A stretch of 64,000 nt of DNA, taken from the NCBI RefSeq assembly GCF_002899455.1, contig NZ_PPFB01000001.1, positions 4,625,001 to 4,689,000 of the forward strand, written 5' to 3'. Below, in pieces: positions 39,350 through 47,290 of the stretch. The first letter of the stretch is position 1. Each line of letters starts with the position of its first letter. The notes beneath the pieces were generated by a model. The model had not been told where the DNA came from and searched no databases. It saw nothing but the letters and a program-made list of their open reading frames with translations. This DNA is from Streptomyces sp. DH-12. Lineage in GTDB: Bacteria > Actinomycetota > Actinomycetes > Streptomycetales > Streptomycetaceae. The translations under genes and the position numbers were made by a program.

Positions 39350-39763
39350 ATGGACGCGCTCTACACCGCAGTCGCCACCGCCACCCACGGTCGCGAGGGC
39401 CGCGCCGTCACCTCCGACGGCAAGCTGGACGTCGGCCTGAGCGCCCCCAAGGAGCTGGGCGGCGACGGCAAGGGCACCAACCCGGAGCAGCTCTTCGCCG
39501 CCGGCTACGCGGCCTGCTTCGGCAGCGCCCTCGGCGCCGTCGGCCGCGCCGCGAAGGTGGACGTCAGCGAGGCCGCGGTGACCGCCGAGGTCGGCATCGG
39601 CAAGCAGGGCGAGGGCTTCGCGCTCACCGTGACGCTCCGCGTCGAGCTGCCCGACAGCCTCGACGAGGAGACCGGCCGCACGCTGGTCGAGCAGGCCCAC
39701 CAGGTCTGCCCCTACTCCAACGCCACCCGCGGCAACATCCCGGTCGAGCTCGTCATCGAGTAG
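39350..39763 (+). CDS. ohr: organic hydroperoxide resistance protein Ohr
   Basis: A 137-residue Ohr/OsmC-family peroxidase that reduces organic and fatty-acid hydroperoxides in the cytoplasm. Both catalytic cysteines are present: C56 in AAGYAACFGSAL and C120 in HQVCPYSNATRGN. The N-terminal LYTAVATATHGREGRAVTSD is typical of the family. The ATG at 39350 has AAAGGAAAGG upstream. Its last 52 bases overlap the 3' end of the convergent membrane-protein gene. Confidence 0.96.
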   Translation: MDALYTAVATATHGREGRAVTSDGKLDVGLSAPKELGGDGKGTNPEQLFAAGYAACFGSALGAVGRAAKVDVSEAAVTAEVGIGKQGEGFALTVTLRVELPDSLDEETGRTLVEQAHQVCPYSNATRGNIPVELVIE

Positions 39764-41331
39764 TCCCGCCGCCCGCCCCCGACCCGCGCCAGCACCTCGC
39801 CGGTGCGCCGGCTCCAGGCCACCACCACGGCCTCCTCGGGCACCCGCTGGTGCCGGGTGAGGAGCAGCCAGCGCACCCCGTAGCGGCGGACCACCGTGTC
39901 CCGCAGGGCGCGGGTCGAGGCGGGATCCAGGTACGCGCGCACATCGGCCAGCCGCCGCAGCCGCTCCCGTTCGTCCAGCGAGGCGTCCGGCCAGGCGGGG
40001 GCGGCCAGGTTCGGCCCGTACCCGGCGATCGCGTGGACGGCGTAGTAGCCGTCGGCGATCACCACCTCGCCCGGGGCGACGTGCCGCGCGGCCCAGTCGT
40101 ACGCGGGCCAGTCCGGGGGCTGGCGGAAACCGACCGGGTCCGCCGCCTGCGGCACCACCGCCCCGGCGTGCACGGTCAGGAACCCGGCGCACGCCCCCGC
40201 CGCCGCGGCCCCGCCCAGCAGCCGCCGCCACACCGGCCACGGGCGGGGCGCCGCCAGCTCCACCGCCAGGGCGAGCTGCAGCGGCACCAGCGTCAGCCCC
40301 AGGGCCCGCCCGTAGGTGTAGTGGCCGCTCACCCAGCCGTACGCCACGACCAGACAGTCCAGGACGAACATCAGCAGCAGCGGGTCGCGCCGCGAACGCC
40401 GCGCCCGCAGCCACAGGGCGGGCAGTCCGAGCAGCGCCAGCCCGAACTGGCCGGCCAGGTCCAGGTACAGCCGCCGGTGCATCGCGTCCACACTGCTGTC
40501 CCCGGCCAGCGCGAACACGTCGAAGTACGGCCAGCAGGCCGCCGCCGTCAGCGCCACCGCGCCGGTCAGCGCCCAGCGCCCGGCCGGCGCCGCCGACCAC
40601 CCCCGCTGCCACCCGGCGACCAGGGCCAGCGCCCCCAGCGCCGCCGCGACCGCGGTGATCGGGTGCACCAGCAGGATCAGCCCGTACAGCAGCCCCAGGC
40701 CCGCGTACCCGGACAGCGGGCGCAGGCCGCCCGGGCCCGGACACCGCACGGCCCGCGCGTCCCGGGCCCGCGCGCCGGTCAGCGCCCACGCCCAGAAGGC
40801 CAGCCCGATCGCGAACGCCGACGGGTACGGCAGGTTGCCCGTCATCGACATCAGGTTCAGGTAGCCGCTCCACCAGGCGCGCTCCACCCCCCACAGCAGG
40901 GTCATCGCGGCCAGCGCCAGCACCGGCGCCCAGGGGCGCGGGGTCAGCACCCGCACGAAGCGGCCCAGGCCCGTGAGCAGCACCAGCAGGTTCAGCGGCC
41001 CGGTGAGCCGCAGCACCTCCCAGCCGCCCAGCCCGGTCAGCCGGGCGAACACGCCCTGCGCCACCGCGTACGGCGAGTAGTACGGGCTGCCCGCGCCCGG
41101 CAGGTCCGCCATCGGGTGCCGGGGACGCAGCAGGTCGTCCTTGAGGCGCTCCACGACCGCCGCGTGCTGCCCGGCGTCGCAGCACAGCGGCACCCGCCAG
41201 AACGCCAGGGACATCACCACGAAGAACAGGAAGCCGGCGCACTGGTACGGCGTCGGGCGCCAGGACCCGCCGCCGCGCAGCGCCGTGGCGCCGTCCACCG
41301 TGCGGCGCCGGACGAGGACGCCGGCGCTCAT
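39712..41331 (-). CDS. polytopic membrane protein, GT-C-like, paralogue of 28972-30501
   Basis: A 539-residue integral membrane protein with roughly ten membrane segments and a soluble C-terminal tail. The first loop carries DAGQHAAVVERLKDDLL and SPYYSPYAVAQG, matching DLGVHAATVQRLRHD and SPYYSPWT of the protein at 28972-30501. It also shares the central segment WPYFDVFALAGD (WPYYDFFALADA in the paralogue). These features fit a GT-C-like transferase of unknown substrate. The last ~17 codons lie antisense to the conserved C-terminal part of ohr. It is probably co-directional with the membrane and TagF-like genes upstream. Confidence 0.82.
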   Translation of the reverse strand: MSAGVLVRRRTVDGATALRGGGSWRPTPYQCAGFLFFVVMSLAFWRVPLCCDAGQHAAVVERLKDDLLRPRHPMADLPGAGSPYYSPYAVAQGVFARLTGLGGWEVLRLTGPLNLLVLLTGLGRFVRVLTPRPWAPVLALAAMTLLWGVERAWWSGYLNLMSMTGNLPYPSAFAIGLAFWAWALTGARARDARAVRCPGPGGLRPLSGYAGLGLLYGLILLVHPITAVAAALGALALVAGWQRGWSAAPAGRWALTGAVALTAAACWPYFDVFALAGDSSVDAMHRRLYLDLAGQFGLALLGLPALWLRARRSRRDPLLLMFVLDCLVVAYGWVSGHYTYGRALGLTLVPLQLALAVELAAPRPWPVWRRLLGGAAAAGACAGFLTVHAGAVVPQAADPVGFRQPPDWPAYDWAARHVAPGEVVIADGYYAVHAIAGYGPNLAAPAWPDASLDERERLRRLADVRAYLDPASTRALRDTVVRRYGVRWLLLTRHQRVPEEAVVVAWSRRTGEVLARVGGGRRDYSMTSSTGMLPRVALE

Positions 41332-41427
41332 CGGACGCGAGGAGAAAGGGGCATTCGGGGCATTCGCCCAATGTTCCCGTCCGCCGCCCGGGCTTGACCT
41401 GCCGTCACCGCTTCGAGTGACACCCGG

Positions 41428-42693
41428 TCAGCTCACCGGCTCCATGGGCGCTCCCCGCGCGGGCACCACCGCCCGCCGCGGCACCGGCTCCAGCAGCAAC
41501 GGCACCCCCAGCACCGGCAGCAGCCAGGCCAGCGTGATCAGCCGGTCGCCCCAGATGTTGATGTCCGGGTGCCCCGCCTGGTTGAGGAACCCCGTGCAGG
41601 CCGCCGCGGCCAGGAAGGCGCCGAACGCCGGCCGCCGCCGCGCCCCCAGCGCGCCCGCCGCCAGCGCCGCCAGGAACAGCGGCTCCCACAGCTGCCGGCG
41701 CGCCCACTCCATCCAGAAGTTGCCCTGGAGCTGGAAGAACTCCGCCCACGGACGCTCCCGGTCGGGCCGGGCGAAGTGGCCGGTGAGCAGGTCCTGCACG
41801 CTGTCCGACGTCGACGGGTAGTCCAGCAGCCGGGCCAGCAGCACCGTGCCGGCCGCCCCCGCGCACCCCGCCACCGCGAGCGCCGCAGGGCCGCGCCCCG
41901 ACGGCAGCCCCCGCCACCGCCGGCGTACGGCGACCGCGGCGCCCGCGCCCGCCAGGCAGGCCCCGAGGAACAGCGCCTGGGAGTGCTTCACCGTGAACAG
42001 CGCGAGCAGCGCCCCGCCCGCCAGCGCCAGTCCCGCCCGGGGTCTCGTCCCGCCCAGCACCAGGGCGCAGCCCCACAGCGCGGCCAGGGTGAGGGCCAGC
42101 ATCAGCCCCTCCGTCATCGGGCGCATCGCCGTCGTCCCGCACGGCAGGACGAGGTACAGCGCCATCCCGGTGAGCGCGAGCGGCACCGGGGCGGCCAGCG
42201 CGCGCAGCACCAGGTACGCGAGCACCCCGCCCGCGCAGGTGATCACCACGCCCGCCGCCCACACCCCCCAGGTCACCCCGAGCAGGGCGATGAAGGGAAC
42301 CAGGACCACCGGGTAGCCGGGCCGCACCTCGAAGATCCGCATGAACCGCTCCGGCATGAACGGCACGGTGTGCCCGCCGGTCTCCCCGGCCGCCAGCCGC
42401 GCCTCCACCTGCCGCCACTCCCGCTCCCGGCACTCCTCCATGACCCGCGGCGCGGGATCCGGGGCGTGGAAGCGCACCACGTCCACGTTCTGCGCGCGGT
42501 GCGCCATCGCCGCCTTCCCCGCGCAGTAGTGGTCGATGGTGGCGGTCGCCGCCTCCCGCTTGTCCGCACCGCTCAGACTCAGCGCGTACGACACGTAGTT
42601 CTTGGAGTCGGGGGTGTCGCGGCCCTCCACGGTGGCGAGCTGCATCAGCGCGAACAGGGCGGCCAGCAGCAGCACCCAGGTGCGCGGCCTCAC
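41428..42693 (-). CDS. polytopic membrane protein, GT-C/mannosyltransferase-like
   Basis: A 421-residue membrane protein with about nine membrane segments. After the first (WVLLLAALFALMQLATV) comes a long extracytoplasmic loop with GRDTPDSKNYVSYALSLSG and several charged residues, as in GT-C enzymes. NQAGHPDINIWGDR lies near the C-terminus. The GTG at 42693 forms a GTGA overlap with the stop of the TagF-like gene upstream, so the two are coupled. The frame is open to 43752, but that part is a shadow of the TagF-like gene. Acceptor and donor are unknown; a role in modifying the polymer outside the membrane is inferred. Confidence 0.78.
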   Translation of the reverse strand: MRPRTWVLLLAALFALMQLATVEGRDTPDSKNYVSYALSLSGADKREAATATIDHYCAGKAAMAHRAQNVDVVRFHAPDPAPRVMEECREREWRQVEARLAAGETGGHTVPFMPERFMRIFEVRPGYPVVLVPFIALLGVTWGVWAAGVVITCAGGVLAYLVLRALAAPVPLALTGMALYLVLPCGTTAMRPMTEGLMLALTLAALWGCALVLGGTRPRAGLALAGGALLALFTVKHSQALFLGACLAGAGAAVAVRRRWRGLPSGRGPAALAVAGCAGAAGTVLLARLLDYPSTSDSVQDLLTGHFARPDRERPWAEFFQLQGNFWMEWARRQLWEPLFLAALAAGALGARRRPAFGAFLAAAACTGFLNQAGHPDINIWGDRLITLAWLLPVLGVPLLLEPVPRRAVVPARGAPMEPVS

Positions 42694-44906
42694 GACGGGG
42701 CCAGCAGGTCGCGGACGGCGGGCTGGGCGGGCAGCCGGCCGGGACCGGCGGCGGGTTCGGGCATCGGCTCGCCCAGCATCAGCGTGCGCACCACCCGCTC
42801 GGCGGCCCGCCCGTCGTCGTACTCGCAGAACCGCTCCCGGAACGCCGCCCGCAGCCGCGCCGACTCCTCGTCCGCCCAGGTCCCCGACGCGAACAGCCAC
42901 GCCAGCTCCCGGTAGGAGCGCGTCACATGGCCCGGCGCCCGAGCCGTGACGTCCAGGTACGCGCCCCGGCTCGCCCGGAAGGCGTCCCAGTCGTCGGCGT
43001 ACACCACGATCGGCCGGTCCAGCAGGGCGTAGTCGAACATCACGGACGAGTAGTCGGTGACCAGGACGTCGGCCGCGAGCAGCACGTCCTGCACCTCCGG
43101 CTCGTCGGTGGCGTCCACCAGCACGCCCCGCCGGTGCAGCTCCGACAGGCCGAGGCCCCGGGCCGGGCCGTCGGCCAGCGTGGGGTGCAGCCGGACCACC
43201 AGGGTGCGGCCCTCGCCCAGGTCGGCGGCGAACCGGGCCAGGTCGATCCGCTCCACCAGCCCGTCCCTGCGGTAGTCCCGGCGGGTCGGCGCGTACAGCA
43301 CCACCGTGTCGCCCTCCGGGACGCCGAGCCGCTCCCGCGTCGCGCGGGCGCGCTCCTCGTCCCCGCGCACCAGGACGTCGTTGCGCGGGGAGCCCGACCG
43401 CAGCGCGGTGAAGTGACAGGGGAAGGCCCGCTCCCACACCAGCTCGGAGTGGCGGTTGGCGACCAGGACGTGGTCCCAGCGGTCGGCCCGGCGCAGCATC
43501 TGCGGCACGTCGAAGTGCAGCCGCGCGCCCGGCTTGCCCAGCAGATCGGCGCCCGCGTACTTCAGCGGGGTGCCGTGGTGGGTGTGGACGTGCACGCTGC
43601 CGGGCCGTTTGACCAGCGTGCCCGACCAGTTGACGTTGTTGACGAAGTACGTGGCCCGCTCGGTCACCCGGCGGTACTCCGGCGTGTCCGGCAGCACGTA
43701 CGGGGTGCCCGGCGGCAGCGCCGCGGCCCGCTCCTCGTCGGCGACCACCCACACGCCCCTGATGTGCGGTGCGAGTTCACGGGCCGCGTGGTGGACGGCC
43801 GCCGGGTCGCCGAGCATCCCGCGGTGCGAGAACGCCGAGTACACGGCGAGGTCCGGGTCCAGCGGGCGGCGCAGCAGCGACCGGGCGCGCACCGCCCGCG
43901 CCGCCGTCGCCGCCCGGGTCTGCCCGGCCCGGCGCCGCAGCTCCCGCCCGGTCCGCCGGACCTTCCGGCGCAGCACGTACCCGGCGTAACCGCCCTCCAG
44001 CTCCCGCAGTTCGGCGGGGACGCGCACGCCCGGCGGGCGGTACGCGTGGAACATCTCCGCCGTGCGGCGGAAGAACTCGGCCCGGTCCGACGGCGGCAGC
44101 CGGTCCGGCTTGGACAGGATGTCGAGACAGTGCTCGCCCATCTTGGCGTGCAGGAACGGCCGCCAGTGCGCCAGCGCCGGACGGGCGTCGACGAACCGGA
44201 ACACCCGCGCGTACTGCTCGTGCACGTCGAAGTGCTTGCGGCTGGTGGTGGACAGGATGTTCCCCTGGCGGCGCTGCCGGTAGTACAGGCAGATCCGGTC
44301 CAGGGTGGCGATGCGCTCCGCGCTGAGCAGCACCGGGAAGGTCCAGGGCGTGTCCTCGTAGTAGCCGGGCGGGAAGGCGAAGCCCTCCCGCTCGACGAAG
44401 TCGCGGCGGTAGGCCTTGTTCCACACCACCATCAGCAGGTCGAGGATCTCCGGCCGTTCGGCGGCCGTGAAGGTGCTCCCGGCGGCCTCGGCCAGCACAT
44501 GGGCGAGGACGTTGCGGCGGGTGCCGCCCCACCAGTACGTGCGTGCGTAGTCGAAGACCAGCACGTCCGGGTCGCCGGTCTCGTCGAGGCGGTCCGCCAG
44601 CGCGCGCAGCGCGCCCGGGGTGAGGGTGTCGTCGCTGTCCAGGAAGAGCAGGTAGTCGCCGGCCGCGTGCGGCATCCCGGCGTTGCGGGCCCGGCCGAGG
44701 CCCACGTTCTCCGGCAGGTGCAGCACCCGGACCCGCTCGTCGCGGGCCGCGTAGTCGTCGAGGATCCGCCCGCAGCCGTCGGGGGAGCGGTCGTCGACGG
44801 CGATCAGCTCGAGGTCGCGGTACGACTGCCCGAGCACCGAGTCGAGACAGGCGTGCAGATAGCCCTGCACGTGGTGGACGGGGACGATGACGCTGAAGCG
44901 GGGCAC
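42690..44906 (-). CDS. bifunctional GT2 / TagF-like polyol-phosphate transferase, both halves intact
   Basis: A 738-residue fusion. The N-terminal GT2 domain (about 1-220) has ELIAVDDRSPD (VDD 37-39) and LLFLDSDDTL (DSDD 90-93), both intact. The C-terminal CDP-glycerol glycerophosphotransferase domain (about 350-715) has HGTPLK (444-449), RLHP (572-575) and DYSSVMFD (618-625). Such proteins can attach a sugar and a polyol-phosphate in turn, as needed for a glycosylated polyol-phosphate chain. The GTG at 44906 starts one base after the next upstream gene ends, and the end overlaps the membrane-protein gene, so three genes are tightly coupled. Confidence 0.92.
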   Translation of the reverse strand: MPRFSVIVPVHHVQGYLHACLDSVLGQSYRDLELIAVDDRSPDGCGRILDDYAARDERVRVLHLPENVGLGRARNAGMPHAAGDYLLFLDSDDTLTPGALRALADRLDETGDPDVLVFDYARTYWWGGTRRNVLAHVLAEAAGSTFTAAERPEILDLLMVVWNKAYRRDFVEREGFAFPPGYYEDTPWTFPVLLSAERIATLDRICLYYRQRRQGNILSTTSRKHFDVHEQYARVFRFVDARPALAHWRPFLHAKMGEHCLDILSKPDRLPPSDRAEFFRRTAEMFHAYRPPGVRVPAELRELEGGYAGYVLRRKVRRTGRELRRRAGQTRAATAARAVRARSLLRRPLDPDLAVYSAFSHRGMLGDPAAVHHAARELAPHIRGVWVVADEERAAALPPGTPYVLPDTPEYRRVTERATYFVNNVNWSGTLVKRPGSVHVHTHHGTPLKYAGADLLGKPGARLHFDVPQMLRRADRWDHVLVANRHSELVWERAFPCHFTALRSGSPRNDVLVRGDEERARATRERLGVPEGDTVVLYAPTRRDYRRDGLVERIDLARFAADLGEGRTLVVRLHPTLADGPARGLGLSELHRRGVLVDATDEPEVQDVLLAADVLVTDYSSVMFDYALLDRPIVVYADDWDAFRASRGAYLDVTARAPGHVTRSYRELAWLFASGTWADEESARLRAAFRERFCEYDDGRAAERVVRTLMLGEPMPEPAAGPGRLPAQPAVRDLLAPS

Positions 44907-44907
44907 G

Positions 44908-47118
44908 TCAGCTCCTCACCAGGGGGACGGCCGCGGGGGCGGGGACGCGCTCCGCGAGCGGGATCACGGGCGGCAGGGCCTCGGGCGGCTCGCCGAGCAG
45001 CACCCGGCGCACCACCCGCTCGGCGGCCCGCCCGTCGTCGAACGGGCAGAACCGCTCCCGGAACGCCGCCCGCAGCGCCGCCGACTCCTCGTCCGCGTAC
45101 GAGCCGTCGCGGAACACCCGGGCCAGCTCCTGAGGCGTGCGGGTGACCCGGCCCGGCGGGGCGGCCATCAGGTCGAAGCACACGCCCCGCGTCTCCCGGT
45201 ACACCTCCCAGTCGTCGGCGTGGACCACGATCGGGCGGTCCAGGTTGGCGTAGTCGAACATGATCGACGAGTAGTCCGTGACCAGGGCGTCCGCGGCCAG
45301 GCACACGTCCTCCGAGGAGCGGTGCGCGGACACATCGATGACCCGGCCGGCCCGTCCGCCGCCCCCGGGCCCGCCCCGGTCGTAGAAGTAGTGCGCGCGC
45401 AGCAGCACCACCACGTCCTCGCCGGCCGCCTCGCAGAACGCCTCCAGGTCGAGCCCCGGCTCGAAGCCGGTGCGGTGGTCGCGGTGCGTCGGCGCGTACA
45501 GCACGGCCCGCGCGCCCTCGGGGACGCCCAGCTCGGCACGGACCCGGGCCACGTCGTCGGCGCCGGCCGTCACGTACACGTCGTTGCGCGGATAGCCGTA
45601 CTCCAGATGCTCGTAGGAGCCGGGGAAGGCGCGCTCCCAGACGCGGGTGGAGTGCGGGTTGGAGGAGAGGTTGTAGTCCCAGCGGTCCACCCGCCCGAGC
45701 AGCTTGGTGAAGCTGCCGGTGGCGGCGGCGACCACCGGGTACGTCGACTGGTCCACGCCCATCGTCTTCAGCGGGGTGCCGTGCTGGGTCTGCAGGTGCA
45801 CGCTGCCGGGGCGTTTGACCACGCCTTCCGCGAAGTTGGCGTTGTTGACCAGGTACGTGGCACGGGCGAGCAGCTCCCAGGCACGCCGGCTGCCGAGGAC
45901 CGCGTACTCCACGTCGTCGGGCACGGTGTGCGCCTGGTCGGCCTCCACCAGGAACACGCCCCGCAGATGCGGGGCGAGGGCGCGGGCCCTGGCGTGGATC
46001 GCGGCCGGGTTGCAGGCGTAGCCCCGGCCCCAGTACGCGCAGTACACGACGAGGTCCGGGTCGAGCGGGCGGCGCAGCTGGAGGCCGTAGTGCAGCCGGG
46101 TGCGCAGGCCGCGGGGCCGGGGCAGCGCGGCCGCCGCCCGGCCGGCCGCGCGCCGGGTGTCGCGCAGGGCGGCGAACGCCTCGTACGACCCGGCCGCCAG
46201 CAGCCGGTGCTGCACGCCCAGGCTGCCGCCCGGCGGCCGGTACCCGGCGGGGCGGTGACGGCGGTACAGGGCGCTCGCCCGGCGGAAGAACTCCCGGCGC
46301 CCGGACGGCAGCCGCCGGGGGTGCGCGGCGGTCTTCAGCACGGCCGCGAAGAGCTGCTCGAACAGCGGCCCCGACCGCTCGGGCGGCAGGCCCAGCGCGG
46401 CGGCCTCCTGAAGCACCCGCTCCGCCTGGTCCAGCAGGTCCGCGTGGTGCGGTCCGGGCAGCCGCAGCCGGTCGCCCTGGCGGCGCACCCGGTGCCGCAC
46501 CAGCACCCGGCGGGACACCGCCACCCGCTCCGCGCGCAGCAGCGCCCGCCCGCACCAGCCGACGTCGGTGAAGTACCCGGGCGGGAAGGCCAGTTCGTGC
46601 TCGGTGACGAAGGCGCGGCGCCAGGCGGCGCTCCACGCGGGCAGCCGCACCCCGGTGAGGTGCGGGGCGCGGGCGGGGGCGAAGGCGCCGGACGGGGCGC
46701 TCTCCAGCAGCGGCGCCACCGGGCGGGTGGTCTCGCCCTCCCACCAGGGGACCCGCTCGTGCTCGCAGGGCAGCACGTCGACCGGGCCGGTCTCCGCCAG
46801 CCGCGCGTCCAGGGCCGCCAGCGCGCCCGGCACCAGCACGTCGTCCCCGTCGAGGAAGAGCAGATACGTCCCGGTCGCCGCCCGCACGCCCGCGTTGCGC
46901 GCACCCGCCAGTCCCTGTGACGGCGGCGCGTGCACGGGCGCCACCCGCGAGTCCCGCTCGGCGTGCCCGTCGGCCACCCCGGCCGCCGGGGACCCGGCCG
47001 CGTCGCAGACCGGGATGAGCTCGAAGTCTCCGAACGACTGGGCGAGGACCGAGTCCAGCGCCTGGCCCAGCCGACCTGCGACCCCATGGGACGGGACGAT
47101 GATGCTGAAGCGGGGCAT
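44908..47118 (-). CDS. GT2-like / TagF-like fusion with partly degenerate GT2 half
   Basis: A 736-residue fusion. The GT2-like half keeps LLFLDGDDVLVPG (metal site, residues about 87-99) but reads FELIPVCDAAGSP where the nucleotide-binding VDD should be (about 32-44), so donor binding may be lost. The TagF-like half is intact: HGTPLK (446-451), LLRAHYFYDRGG and LVTDYSSIMFDYANLDRPIV. Its TagF half is closest by eye to that of the protein at 32219-34414, with shared RGYACNPAAI/RGVACNPAAI and YGYPRNDVY/HGYPRNDVY. It starts with ATG and is coupled to the next TagF-like gene, one base apart. Confidence 0.92.
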   Translation of the reverse strand: MPRFSIIVPSHGVAGRLGQALDSVLAQSFGDFELIPVCDAAGSPAAGVADGHAERDSRVAPVHAPPSQGLAGARNAGVRAATGTYLLFLDGDDVLVPGALAALDARLAETGPVDVLPCEHERVPWWEGETTRPVAPLLESAPSGAFAPARAPHLTGVRLPAWSAAWRRAFVTEHELAFPPGYFTDVGWCGRALLRAERVAVSRRVLVRHRVRRQGDRLRLPGPHHADLLDQAERVLQEAAALGLPPERSGPLFEQLFAAVLKTAAHPRRLPSGRREFFRRASALYRRHRPAGYRPPGGSLGVQHRLLAAGSYEAFAALRDTRRAAGRAAAALPRPRGLRTRLHYGLQLRRPLDPDLVVYCAYWGRGYACNPAAIHARARALAPHLRGVFLVEADQAHTVPDDVEYAVLGSRRAWELLARATYLVNNANFAEGVVKRPGSVHLQTQHGTPLKTMGVDQSTYPVVAAATGSFTKLLGRVDRWDYNLSSNPHSTRVWERAFPGSYEHLEYGYPRNDVYVTAGADDVARVRAELGVPEGARAVLYAPTHRDHRTGFEPGLDLEAFCEAAGEDVVVLLRAHYFYDRGGPGGGGRAGRVIDVSAHRSSEDVCLAADALVTDYSSIMFDYANLDRPIVVHADDWEVYRETRGVCFDLMAAPPGRVTRTPQELARVFRDGSYADEESAALRAAFRERFCPFDDGRAAERVVRRVLLGEPPEALPPVIPLAERVPAPAAVPLVRS

Positions 47119-47290
47119 TCTGCTCTTTCCGTTGACGAGGGCGTGGCGGCGGCCGCTCAGCGGGCGGGCCGCCGCCCGGGCCGTCCCGACGGCCGCCGCG
47201 CGGGCGGCCGGGCCGGGGCGGGCCGTGACGAGCCGGGGGACACGCGTACTCCCAGTGGGGCCAACGACGGGCGGACGGGGTCGGTGACGG

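Noticed and set aside
41428..43752. A 774-residue membrane protein starting at 43752
   Set aside because: The first ~350 codons are a shadow of the TagF-like gene at 42690-44906. The real start is the GTG at 42693, coupled by a GTGA overlap.
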